Source: Panonychus citri (lineage: Eukaryota > Arthropoda > Arachnida > Trombidiformes > Tetranychidae). From it: 64,000 nucleotides of DNA. Location: positions 868,001-932,000 of the forward strand of contig NW_026515416.1 in NCBI RefSeq assembly GCF_014898815.1. Direction: 5' to 3'. The notes under the pieces are model-generated. The model was not told the origin of the DNA, did not search any database, and saw only the letters and a program-made list of their open reading frames with translations. Positions 1 through 11,335 of the stretch are shown here, piece after piece. The position numbers were made by a program, and so were the translations under genes. The number at the start of each line of letters is the position of its first letter. The stretch's first letter is position 1.

Positions 1-1176
1 TGTCTCTAATTTGGTGACAATAAACATTAGAATGTAATAAATAAGGTGAATCAATATCGGGAACACTTAACAAAATATAACGATGAAAACAACAACAACA
101 ACAACAATCAATTGATGATGCAATTGGATATCAATATAATCAGATTGATGTTGATTGTTGTCAGAATAGGAATGTTGATTTACAATTAACAATGATGATT
201 TGATTGAATCCTGGAAACACACGCATACAATTAACAATTTGTGAAGGTTACGGTTTGATGATAGATTTTTTTTTTCTTCAATTGTGTTTGTTGTTAAATC
301 TTATTATTCTTGATCCTTGGTGAAAATCCTTGTCTCTCTTTCAATTGGTTTAATGTGGTTACGATTTAAATTTAATTGTAAAGGTGATTTGATGGCAGAA
401 GAGATTAAAACAAAAAGTATAATGATCCAATTGTAGTAATAAAGTTACTACAATTAATATGATCCAATTGACTTAATTTGATGAGGTGTTGGGTCCTAAT
501 GTTTTGATTGTTTGTTTTATTCATCTTCATCTTTGTTTTCAATTGCTTTTCATTTTCCATGAAACAATTAAACAGGATCCTATTTTTAACCAACTCGATG
601 ATGATTGCAATTAATTCATCCGATGAGTGATTTGATTATTATCATCAATTTCCAATTGATCATGAGGAAAATTTTTCAATGAATATCCTTCTTCTTGTAT
701 TGGTTGATCCATGAGACCATTGATACATTTAAATGATAATATTTGCTTTGAAATGGTTAAGGAAACAATTAGAGTTGATTGTTTTTACTTCTTTCATCCA
801 ATTGACATCTTGATTTTTGATTGGATTCTTTGAAATCCTTTCATGGTAACAATCACAATCTTTTTAATTGTTAGGTCAGAATTTTGATCCAATATTTGTT
901 ATCCACGAGAATCGTAAGGAGAAAGGGTCTAGACATTTACAAACAAAAGGTTCACTTTCAGGTCAAGTGATGAATGAGAAATCTTTATGTCTAATTTGAT
1001 TCACTTTCACAAGATGAACATGATTAGAGATGAATTAACAAAGAATCACTTTCTAAATAGTAATTAAACATTAATCGGGAACAATACAAAGTATTTACAA
1101 ATTGTGTTCGTATCTCAATCTAATAATACTTTAAATGATTTCGATTGGTCAGTTGTTGGTTACATTGGTTGACCAT
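1..1176. other. Region with no assigned gene left of MTG1
   Basis: I see no gene that can be supported here. The sequence is AT-rich with many TTAATTG-type words. On the minus strand about 620-780 there is an open stretch of roughly 50 codons ending in TAA near 618, with charged residues that look protein-like, but no convincing acceptor or upstream exon joins it, so it is not annotated. The MTG1 3' UTR (minus strand) must begin just left of 1177. Confidence 0.5.
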
Positions 1177-2299
1177 TTAAACGGCGATTGCAAGTCCAGT
1201 TCGACGAGATCGATAAATCAGATCATCATCTAATAGGTAAGTTCCAAATGTCCCTTCTCGGAACATTTTGATAAAATGTTTGGCGGCTTCCAGTGTATCT
1301 AATCGTGTAATGAATTGACGAGCTTGAAATTTAGTAAAAAGAGAAAGAGAATAAAAAAAACGATATTAAATTGTTAATTGTGAGGAGTAAATTGTGGTAC
1401 TTACTGTGTAAATCTTTGGAGGAGAAGATGAAATTTTGATTGATTGCAATTTTTGACAAGACTTCGATTATATTATCAGTCGGTTGGTTAAGTCCAATCA
1501 TGTTGGCGTAATGGAAAAGTTTCCGTCTATTAAACCAGAATAATATATAATCAGCGATTAATTGTTGACCAACAGAATCATCTTTGACAAGTCCACAGGC
1601 CGCTAATCGCATGGCACATTCTGGTGAGGTGGTTAAATTTGGTTCTAATATACCGGGAGTATCGTAAATATATGTTACAGGGTTAAGGCCAATTTTTAAT
1701 TTAGTTGAAATTGTCTTAGTTACACCAGCGTGTGGGGCAACTGCCATTACTTGTGGTCTACCAAGTAAAGTTGATCGTAAACAATTTATTAGACTTGATT
1801 TACCAACGTTGGGAACACCAGCAATTAAAATATTTACATCACATTTATCTGCTCGATTGTATTTTGATTTAGAATCTATAATCTCATAAACCATTGGGAT
1901 AATCTAATAGTCATTTGAAAAAAAAACAGTCAATATTGTTACATGGAAATTGGTAAACAATTAACTTACCTTTTCAATGTTCTCATTTTTCATCTTTCCT
2001 GCACTTGTATATAAAAGACGATCACAAGATCCAAGTAATTTCTTGTCAATATCGTTCTTGAAATTCATGTCAATTAAATCCATTTTGTTTAGAATTAGTA
2101 AATGAGGTTTTCCATTGATAACTTGTTGATAAAATGATGATGATCGACCAGAAATTGGTATTCGAGCGTCGTGAACCTCAATTATACAATCAATTTCTTT
2201 CAGAATTTGTTGAATTTTCCTTATACCAGTAGCCATATGCAATGGAAACCAAGAATTGGCTTTACCAACACGAGGAAAAACCGTCCGAAATGAAGACAT
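1177..2299 (-). CDS. MTG1: MTG1-type mitochondrial ribosome-associated GTPase
   Basis: Three exons on the minus strand: 2299-1970, 1903-1405 and 1322-1177. Donors are GTAAGT and acceptors TTAG/CAAG; phases close to a 324-residue protein (human MTG1 is about 334). The family is a circularly permuted GTPase of the YlqF/RbgA type that acts in large mitoribosomal subunit assembly at the inner membrane. The permuted motif order is visible: DARIP about 44-48, G4 NKMD 71-74, then the P-loop GVPNVGKSS 139-147 and G3 DTPG 191-194, with HAGVT as the switch-like stretch between them. The ATG at 2299 is preceded by in-frame stops and follows a short upstream region shared with the divergent WARS2 gene. 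No long classic presequence is obvious, although the N-terminus is basic. The assignment is strong; mitochondrial location is inferred from the family. Confidence 0.95.
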
Positions 2300-2608
2300 T
2301 TTAATCTAATAAAATTGAAGGAAAAAAAAAGAAAAACAAATCAACAGAAAATCAAAACTCTAATTAGATTTTCAAATAGAAAAGATAAACTAATTTCTAT
2401 TCAAATTGATCTAGATGCTTAACAGATCATTAATCAAAGAACATTAAATTACTTACCTCATAAATTGAAAGAATAAAATGATTAATTAATGAGGAATCAC
2501 AATTAACTTGGTGAGAATTCAGAAAAAAACAATTCGAATGGAGGAAAACAGCTGATCAACATGTGACTTTTTCTCTTCGGATTTTTGGTTGACTTTTTCT
2601 CTCCAGTT
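2300..2608. promoter_or_regulatory. Divergent promoter region MTG1/WARS2
   Basis: Only 309 bases separate the MTG1 start (minus) from the WARS2 start (plus), so this stretch must carry the promoters or 5' UTRs of both. No TATA box at a useful distance is seen on either side, consistent with housekeeping promoters. A 5' UTR intron for MTG1 is possible: plus-strand ACTTACC at 2452-2458 reads as a GTAAGT donor on the minus strand. Confidence 0.55.
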
Positions 2609-3846
2609 ATGATTGTTAATCAATTTGTTTTTCGTTCAATTGGTGTCAATAGAATTAACAATTTATTTAATTGTCGCTTCTATTCTAAGGTAAATTTCTA
2701 AATGATTGTTAATGTAATTGTTTAATCGTTCAATTGTTTTTTCTAGACTCAAGTGAAAACCGTTGTTTCTGCTATTCAACCAACTGGTCCTGTTCATTTA
2801 GGTAATTACTTTGGAGCAATTAAAATTTGGTTAAACCTTCAAGATGATCCTAATCGCCAATGTATATTCAATATTGCTGATTTACATTCAATAACCTTAC
2901 CTCATGATCCAATTAGTTTGAAAAATAATGTAATCACTTTGGCAGCAACTTTACTCGCTTCTGGAATTGATGATGATAAATGTATTTTATTTCAACAATC
3001 AAGGATCTCTCATCATACACAATTAACATGGATTTTACTTTCTCTTCTTTCATTTGGAAGATTATCTCATCTTCCTCAATACAAGGTGAGAGATAATTAG
3101 AGTAATTTCTCTCTCTCTCCCTGTTGAATTATTCCAATTCCATCATTTAATCTGCTTTCTGATTTTTTTTTCTTCCACAGGAAAAGTCAATCACTCTGAA
3201 GGAAATACCTCTTACCTTACTTTTATATCCTGTTCTTCAAGCATCTGATATAATTCTGTACAAAGGTGATGAAATTCCGATTGGAAATGATCAACTGCCC
3301 CACCTAAATGTGGCCCGTGATTTGGTTGAAAAATTTAACCGAATCTATGGTGACACTTTTCCCGAACCAAAGGCTTTAATGTCCGACGATCTATTCGCAT
3401 GTAGAGTTAAAAGTTTAAGATTTCCAGAGAAAAAGATGAGCAAATCAGAAGCCATACCTAAAGGACGAATTGATATTATCGATCCCCCTGAAGTAATTAA
3501 GGAAAGAATCATGAAATCCTTAACTGATTCCAATCCAACAATTACTTACGATCCTGAAACTAGACCAGGAGTTAGCAATTTAATCTCAATCCACAAACTA
3601 ATCACCGGCCTTTCAATTGAACAAATATGTTCACAATCAACCGGCCAAAATACTTGTCAATATAAAACAAATTTAGCTGAACTTATTATTGAACATTTCA
3701 AACCAATTAGATTCAAATATCTTGATCTAATTAAAAACGTTGATTATGTTAGTTCAATTTTGAACAAAGGAGCTTTAAAAGCTGAAAACATAGCTGCGAA
3801 TACAATGTCACAAGTAAATGGTAAACTTGGTCTAATTCCTTACTAA
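2609..3846 (+). CDS. WARS2: Mitochondrial tryptophanyl-tRNA synthetase
   Basis: Three exons, 2609-2689, 2747-3085 and 3181-3846, all phase 0, giving 361 residues (human WARS2 is 360). It charges mitochondrial tRNA-Trp with tryptophan for organelle translation. The class I signature HLGN lies at residues 44-47 (HIGH equivalent), a GNDQ-type tryptophan-site motif sits in the third exon, and KMSKS is at 225-229. The first exon codes for 27 residues rich in Asn, Arg and hydrophobics without acidic residues and ends in RFYSK, the typical look of a mitochondrial presequence; this decides the start at 2609. The polypyrimidine acceptors are standard (TTTTTCTAG, TTCCACAG). Divergent partner MTG1 also serves mitochondrial translation. 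Confidence 0.96.
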
Positions 3847-4155
3847 AAAATTGTACCTAAAAAAATTCTTTTCCCCCACTAATTAGACCCAATTAATGAT
3901 TAAAGAGTTAATTGTTTTCCTTTAGAATGGAAATTAATGTTACATTTAAAATTCGCGGTCTTGGTAACATAAGATTTTTCTGATTTTCTATTGGCTGAAA
4001 TGATTGGGTAAACCTTTCGATCAGTTTAACATTGAGTTGATCGTTGTTGTTATTGTATCTTTTTTAATTACACTCGGTGTTAATTAGTTAATTTAATTTC
4101 TTTTATTTAAATTTAGTTTAATTCTTGTAATTCAAATTTCCTCATCCTTTTAAAA
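3847..4155. other. WARS2 3' end and DLD upstream region
   Basis: 309 bases between two plus-strand genes. It holds the 3' UTR of WARS2 and the promoter/5' UTR of DLD. No canonical AATAAA and no clear TATA box were found, so exact transcript ends cannot be placed. Confidence 0.4.
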
Positions 4156-6047
4156 ATGTTCCACATAAAGGCTAGTGCAAGATTAGTTAATCTTTATTCA
4201 TCTTCATCTGTGACCCATAAATTGGTTGCTCTCTCAAGCTATCATGTTAATTGTCCTTCAACTTATCAACGTCGATTCTATTCTAGTGAAGGTTAGTAAA
4301 TTATCAATTGATTAGATTCTCTAATTGTTGATTGTGTATATTCATTGAATGGGTTAGAAAGAGAATTTTAATTAATCTGATGACATTTTAATTTGGTGTC
4401 TTTGGTTTGGTTTCTTTTTCTCTTTTCTGTCTTCGCCTCTTTTTCTGGTATTTTCTGAGTTTTTTTTTCTCTTTTCAGTTTTTGTTCTATTCTAATTTTA
4501 TATTTTCTTTTCTTTTTTATCCTATGGTTGATCAGGTGAAAAAGATTTAGTTGTCATTGGTTCAGGTCCTGGTGGTTATGTTGCTGCTATTAAAGCTGCC
4601 CAATTGGGTATGAAAACGGCTTGTATTGAGAAAAATGATTCTCTTGGTGGAACTTGTTTAAATGTTGGCTGTATCCCGTCTAAAGCTCTTCTCAATAATT
4701 CTCATATGTATCATCAAGCTCATGGTGGAGAACTGTCAGAGCGAGGTATTGAATTTTCTGGGGTTAAATTAAATCTTGATAAACTAATGGAACAGAAAAC
4801 AAATGCTGTTACCACTTTAACTAAAGGTATTGGTATGTTATTCCAAAAGAATCAAGTTCAACGTTTCCAGGGTCATGGTAAAATCACCGGTAAAAATGAA
4901 GTTACCGTAATCAAACCTGATGGATCAACTGAGGCTATTAAAACAAAAAATATCCTCATCGCCACCGGATCTGAGGTTACCCCTTTCCCTGGTATTGAGA
5001 TTGACGAGGAGAAGATTGTCTCATCAACCGGAGCTTTAGCTCTTAAAAGTGTACCAGAGAAAATGATTGTTATCGGTGCCGGAGTAATTGGTGTTGAATT
5101 GGGATCTGTTTGGTCTCGACTTGGTGCCGATGTTACTCTTATTGAATTCATGGGTAACATTGGTGGGGTAGGAATTGATCTAGAAGTAGCCAAAAAGCTT
5201 CAAAGAATCTTAACCAAACAAGGTCTTAAGTTTAAATTAAATACCAAAGTAACTTCAGCAAGTAAAACCTATTCAGGTATCTCTGTATCAACCGAATCAG
5301 CAAAGGGTGGATCAAACGAATCTCTTGATTGTGATGTACTTCTTGTCTGTGTTGGCCGTCGACCTTTTACCGATAATTTGGGACTCGAACAAGTTGGAGT
5401 TAAAAAAGACGAAAGAAACCGGATCGTTGTTAACTCACGATTCCAAACAAATGTTCCCAATATCTATGCAATTGGAGACTGTGTCCCCGGTCCTATGTTG
5501 GCCCATAAAGCTGAAGACGAGGGAATAGTTTGTGTTGAAGGTATCGCCGGTGGACCAGTTCACATTGATTATAATTGTGTTCCCTCTGTTATCTACACTC
5601 ACCCGGAAGTTGGTTGGGTCGGAAAATCGGAAGAAGACTTGAAAAAGGCTGGAGTCGAATACAAAGTTGGAGTGTTTAATATGTCAGCCAATAGTAGATC
5701 TCAAACCAATAACGATATCGATGGTTTTGTTAAAATTCTTGGAGAAAAAAGTACCGACCGAATATTAGGAGCTCACATTATTGGTTCAGTCGCCGGTGAA
5801 TTGATCAACGAGGCTTGTCTGGCAATGGAATATGGAGCATCATGTGAAGATGTTGCTCGCGTTTGCCACGCTCACCCAGTAAGACAACAATTAATTAATC
5901 ATCTCAATCCTCTGATACAAAATAATCAATATAAATTTGAATCTAATCTAATTCTGTTTTTCCATTTCTTTTTTTTTCCAGACTGTTTCTGAAGCTTTCC
6001 GAGAAGCTAATCTTATGGCATATTGTGGTAAAGCAATTAACTGTTGA
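4156..6047 (+). CDS. DLD: Dihydrolipoamide dehydrogenase (E3), mitochondrial
   Basis: Exons 4156-4291, 4536-5878 and 5982-6047 join to 514 residues (human 509). The enzyme reoxidises dihydrolipoamide with FAD and NAD+ as the E3 subunit of pyruvate, 2-oxoglutarate and branched-chain dehydrogenase complexes and the glycine cleavage system. Visible marks: Ser/Arg-rich presequence ending about RRFYSS; FAD-binding GSGPGG 54-59; redox disulfide CLNVGC 86-91; a second dinucleotide fold (GAGVIGVE) for NAD; an AIGD motif near the second FAD contact; and the C-terminal HAHP/TVSEA His-Glu pair, split between exon 2 and exon 3 exactly at the P/T codon boundary. The short last exon (22 codons) is easily missed because intron 2 is open in the exon 2 frame. 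The assignment is secure. Confidence 0.97.
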
Positions 6048-6461
6048 TTTAATTCAATTAAATCATTAAATTTTTGTTTGTAAATTTTCAACTAAAAAAG
6101 CCTAGTCTTAATCAGATTGAGAACAAAAAAAAAGAAGCGATAAAAAGTGTACTCTCAAAATTAATTAACACAACAAATTCATCAAGCAAAAATCGCGTAA
6201 TTAAATTGATCCAAACTAAGGTGATTTAAACGAAGCAGTGTCGTCGTAAACGGTGGAACGGGAATTTAAATACATATAATTTAATCAATTAACATCAAAA
6301 ATTCAATGATAATCAAAGTCAAGTGGAAAATCAAAGTGTAACAAAACAAAAATATATTAACTAATTGCCGATAATTTAAATAATTGTTGAGATTATTGCA
6401 ATCATCTCATATAATATCTATATAAATATCTCAAAATGATTAAGTGATTTTCTGATAATCA
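6048..6461. other. Intergenic region between convergent genes
   Basis: 414 bases separate the DLD stop (plus) from the stop codon of the Met/Gly-rich gene (minus), so this stretch holds two facing 3' UTRs. No other feature is visible. Confidence 0.4.
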
Positions 6462-6951
6462 TCAACCTGTTGAAATGATAAGGAAACAATGATAATAATT
6501 AATCAGTTGTGATAATTAACTTTTTCTTCAAACAGAAACAGTTTCAACAATTGGACTTACCTTTTTTCTTGCCCATGGACATTTTCATTACCTGCATTCC
6601 CATAGGTGAACCCCAACCCCAACCACCACCACCACCGCCGTTCATCATCATAACAGGAGCCATCATCATCTTTGGCATCTTCATCTTGGGCATCATCATC
6701 TTCATCATCATGGGCTCCATTGACATAACCGATTTAGCTTTGTACATTTTTGATTCTTCTGGATACATCACTGGAACCTTTTTAAACTTAATTGTTTCAA
6801 TTGCAACCACTTTAACACCACAACCACCTCCACCTTTACCGCCTTTATCACCTTTATCATCTTTCATCTTGGTTAAACAACTTGGAATTAAATTAATCAC
6901 AATTAACATGGTTACACAGTAGCTAAATAACAAAGTTTTATCAATAATCAT
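6462..6951 (-). CDS. Small secreted Met/Gly/Lys-rich protein
   Basis: Two exons, 6951-6561 and a five-base coding piece at 6466-6462 that completes a Gly codon and gives TGA; the donor is GTAAGT and the acceptor TTCAACAG. The product is 131 residues. The N-terminus (about 1-27) is a hydrophobic signal peptide ending near a Ser-Cys. The mature part is low complexity: Lys/Asp/Gly stretch with a poly-Gly run, then repeated Met/Lys/Pro groups (MMMK, MMMPKMK, PKMMMAP), a run of six glycines followed by WGWG, and a basic tail. I do not recognise a family. Composition suggests a structural secreted protein (cuticle, silk or matrix), which is inference. A second gene at 12,537 has the same style of Met clusters plus poly-Gly-Trp. 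Confidence 0.75.
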
Positions 6952-9663
6952 GTTGGAAACTTTGATTAACTTAAATTGTTAACAAGATGAACGGTATCAA
7001 CACGATGACAACGGTTACGATTAACAAATAACTGTTAATAATCAAATCGAACCACAATTTATAACTTTAATGAATAGGATTAAAAGTTTAATTGTAATGA
7101 TAATGATGATATAGTTATGGATTGTTGCTAATCATAAGTATAATCAACTGATGATTAAAAATAGTCACAACAATTTATAGTAATTTAAATTTGTGATCAA
7201 AAAATAGATCCAACCTTTTAAATTAACTAATCTTAAAGGAAGAGGCTGAACAATTTAATTGAAATGATTAAGGTAAAATTTTTAAAATATCCAATGTAAA
7301 GAGACAGATCATTAAATTGTCAACCACAATTTAATAACAATAATAATCAATTAATTTACTTTTCTGAAGGTAAATTAATCAACTGGTCTTTAACCTCATT
7401 CGGTTAATTAATTTGTTGCTCTTTCAATGGCAAAAAAAATCAAGTAACCATTTGAATTGTTATTTTTATCAATTACTTTCTAATTGTTACAATTATAATT
7501 AAGTACAAATCTTTTGTATTGACCTTGGTATTAGTATTTACCTTGACTATCATCATCATCAAGTAACAATTAAATTAATTTACAATTAGGCTTGAAAAAG
7601 GAAATCAAGTCTAAGAAAAGTGTAAAATTAACAATTAACAATCAGTGGACCATAATTAATGATCGTGATTAGAAATGAAGAAAAATAACTGATTAGTTAA
7701 TTACTGTTTTATCATTTAGACATAATTTATCGATTCAGTTAATTGTCAACAATCAACTTAATTGTAAGAAAGTGAAAATTATAAATCATATTTTTGGCAC
7801 TTATTGTTTAGTTAACAATTAATATTAATTTCTAATTGAATTGTCATAAATGTTAAGGCTATCAGTTGATTAACTTTTTTTTCCAGCAATTAATTGTTAT
7901 TAAATCAATTTAATTACAGAATAATTAATTGTGACTTACATAAATACTTACAGAAAAAACTTCCGAAGTTAATTGTTGGTATCATTTGATTTGAAACACT
8001 TAATTTTCAAATCAATTACAATCTCGATAATTAGTTGAAAAATGAAACAATTAACAATTAAATCAACAGTTGATTAATTAACTAATTAAGTTAATTTGTT
8101 ACGTACAAACCAGTACTTTGAATCAATACATCATTAATTAAGTTGATTAACTAATAGTCAATCTAATCAATAAAAGTCATCGATATAAATTTAAATTGTG
8201 TCTTGATTGTTATGATAAACTAATTGGCGATGTCTCTTTAAAATAGATTACTAGTAAACATGTTAATTGTTGGTATTTGCTTAAGGGTAAAGACATGAAA
8301 ATAATTAATGGTTATTTAAATTGTTCATCAAATTGTTCAACTAAATCATTTAACATGAGGTCAGATTGTGTTTAATTGTTGCCCCTTGATTGTATCAATA
8401 AACAGGAAAGGTAATATATTGAGTATTTATCGTAGATACAAGTTAATTGTTAAGTTGATTGGTGGTAGATGAGGGTAACAATTTGAAATTGAGGACAATT
8501 AGGTTGTAAATTTGATTGCTACCATATAGTTGATTGACCAACAATTAATTTCCAATTGATTTGATTGTAAAACTTGGTGGGAGAGTTAATTGTTGAAACA
8601 AACAAAAAGGTAATTACATTAAAAGATTTGATTATGTATAATAAATTGTTACTAAATTACATCTTATGGATTTACTTGGTATCTAGTTAATCAAGATGAT
8701 GATTAAGTTAATCATCAATTTTGTTATTGACAAAATAATTAAAGGTTAAATGATTTATATTATTAAATTGTAGTCGATTGGAACCTGTTTCATTTACTTG
8801 TTTACTTTTTTTAAATTAAGTTAAATTGTAGTTAGTTGTTGTTAATTTAATCCACTAAATTACAGGCATAAAACACTTACAATTAATTGTTATTGAAAAG
8901 AAAAACTAAACAATCAAATAAAGACGAAGAGAATACAATTAGTAAATCATCAACCCTTTCCAACAATTAACAGTGGAAAAGTCAATCCACCAGAAACTCC
9001 AGAACTTTTAACAGATTAATTATCAAGCTTAATTGTTGGTTAACAGGTTCAGAAGTCTCTAATTATTAGAATTGAAGATTAATTAACTAATTGTGAAGAT
9101 TAAGAAAAGGGAAACAGGTAAACGAAAATACTTTCTCATAAGTAGACCGAAAGTCTTACCTGTTGATGGAGATTCTGTAAAAGAGGAAGATGAGGATGAA
9201 GACGAAGATGGAGATGAAGATGGAGATGAAGACAATATCATCTGAAATTGATCTTGAATCCATCGATTATGGTCAATCATTAAGTACGCAAATACGGAAG
9301 TAACAATCACCGGGCAAAGTGAGAGAGAGAGAGAAGATGGAAGATAAATAGAGAGAGAAAGAGAGAAGGTGAAAAGAGGTGGAGATGATAAGAAGAGGAT
9401 AAGAACTTGGTTTTCAAGTTCCAATCAGTTGATATTCCAAAAAAAGATTCACAAAGACATTGAACTTGAAAAGAGAAGAAAAAAAACATCGAATGGAAAA
9501 AAATTGGAACCAGAGTCCGAAAAACTAATTGGATGTCCAGTTGGTCAGTGTTTTCCTTTTTCTTTTCGTTATCCCGAAAAATTGAACAACATTCAAAGTC
9601 CAAGGTAAAATTGTTCAGTTTAAAAGTTTATCTCTTGTGAGATTAACTTTAATCGCCCGCCAA
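6952..9663. other. 2.7 kb region with no supported gene
   Basis: This stretch is extremely AT-rich and filled with variants of TTAATTGTTG/CAACAATTAA on both strands. At about 9,160-9,400 there is a low-complexity block: GATGAAGA-type repeats (plus) that read as poly-Ser on the minus strand, followed by GAGA repeats. Overlapping open frames exist on both strands there, with a good minus donor near 9,158, but no start or acceptor could be paired, so no gene is called. The right end should hold the Spaetzle-like gene's promoter. Confidence 0.45.
7030..7063 (-). promoter_or_regulatory. Possible TATA/initiator pair for the 6.95 kb gene
   Basis: On the minus strand TATAAA lies at 7063-7058 and an ACAGTT initiator-like word lies near 7036-7031, about 28 bases further, then the ATG at 6951. 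The spacing is right for a core promoter, but in such AT-rich DNA a TATAAA word alone has little weight. Confidence 0.4.
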
Positions 9664-11335
9664 ATGATGTTAACTCCAATTCTTATTCAGGTAAGACCGA
9701 TTTAAATTATTTCGATGAACAATTTAATCTTGATAACAATCAAATAATCACCATTGACCTAAAGTGACCATTAATATTGTTTGAGGGTCAGTAGTTTACT
9801 TATTTTCTTGTCACCTTTTTATTATTTAGATTATGAGGTTAAATCTCAAAGGAGAAGAAAAAAACTTGTTGTAATTAATTTTCTTCGATTATGATTAACT
9901 TGATAATCTTTTTAATTGTGATTCTTTTTTGCTCTTGTTGTTTGGTTTTACTTTACAGGTAATTGTTACCTTGTTAATTAACTTTCTTTCCTTAGTTGTC
10001 ACACAATCGACTTGTGGACCTAAGGTCAGTGCCCGTCTATTAATGGACATCCCTTGTGATATGAGTAAGACAAATTTCTGTGAATTGTCGGGGACAATTT
10101 ACCCTTGGTCAGCAGTTCGTCGTTATATTTATGAGAATCAAGGTTTATTACGTCGTATGTATGGTGACCAGAGACATTATTCAATAGTGACCAATGAGAT
10201 GCATGAGGCCAACGAAAAGTATGATAATATTTTCATCTACGATCAGGAGACTAAATTTTTTGAGAGCAATCAAATTAACCATCAATCGCCTTATGCGGTT
10301 AAATATCAGCCTCAATTTAGACCTCGAGCTTTTTTCATGGACGAAAGTGATGAGGATGAAAGTGTAACTTCATCTTCATCTTCATCTTCACCATCAACAT
10401 CAACAACAATCGTTAATCAACAAACCAATTCAAGTGAATCATCAAATAATAATCTAAATTTCAACGATCAATTAACTAGTAACAATAATGGAACCATTGA
10501 TAAAATCTTCATGTTGAAAGAAAGTGAAAATAATACTCGACAAGAATCAACAACATCGAAACCAGAATCATCATCAACGACAATAATTAACGATCAAAGT
10601 TCATCAAGTGAATCAGATTATTCAGATTCTGGTGTAACAGTTAAATCGGAAGATGAAGCAACAGAATCACCAAGTGATCAAAATGATGAAATGACCAAAC
10701 AAGTGGACAAAGTGCTTCACATGATTGAGGCCAATGATCAACAAGAATCATCTGAATCAAGTACATCATCACAATCGGAAACACTTCAAACATCATCACA
10801 ACCCCAATCAACTTCCTCTCCAACACAACCACAACCCCAACCACAACAAACTACAACTACAACACCAATGAGTACAATTGAAGCGCATTCACCACACCCC
10901 ACCAACAACAACAACAACAATGAGCAATCACCACCTCCAGCGCTTCCCAAACAACCAACAGCACCAATGGAAACCGATACAGCACCAAAGGGCAAGGGCG
11001 TTAATGCTTGTCCAGTTAAAGAGGAAGTGGTTGCCCCTTATTGGGCGAACAACACTCGAGGTGAGATTCTGGCTCTACTGAATGTCTACCCCTTCGAGCA
11101 ATATGTCCACTGGGAGAAATGCGCCCACGAGAACAGTCAAATGTTCTGTAGGGACGGTTGTCGATGCGAACAACAATATCGACTTCATCGGTTACTCGCT
11201 TTCGACCCGAAAAATGAATGTCGAGGTATTTTCGCCGATTGGTTCAGATTTCCTTCGTGTTGTGTTTGCATTTGCTACGATTTACCAGAAACTAATCTAT
11301 TCTATCGATCTAATAAAAGGAAAAGTCGACTTTAG
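9664..11335 (+). CDS. Spaetzle-family cystine-knot (neurotrophin-like) ligand
   Basis: Exon 1 (9664-9690) codes for nine residues and joins in phase 0 to exon 2 (9959-11335), giving 467 residues with a signal peptide split across the junction (about 1-24). An N-terminal conserved block follows with two cysteines, YPWSAVRR and GLLRRMYG. Residues about 140-355 are a Ser/Thr/Gln/Asn-rich low-complexity linker with poly-Ser, poly-Gln-Pro and poly-Asn runs. From about 360 to 455 is the cystine-knot domain with ten cysteines: CPVK, EKCAH, CRDGCRCEQQ, NECRG and SCCVCIC. Spaetzle proteins are secreted ligands of Toll receptors in immunity, patterning and neuronal survival. From memory, the N-terminal block and CRCEQQYRLHRLLA stretch look most like the Spz3/Spz4 branch; I leave the number open. 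No clear furin site is seen directly before the knot. Confidence 0.92.

Noticed and set aside
618..780. Minus-strand open stretch of about 50 codons ending near 618
   Set aside because: Protein-like residues, but no acceptor with a pyrimidine tract and no partner exon before the MTG1 stop.
9083..9603. Overlapping frames on both strands (poly-Ser on minus, acidic on plus)
   Set aside because: They arise from GATGAAGA and GAGA simple repeats; only an isolated donor near 9,158 supports the minus frame.
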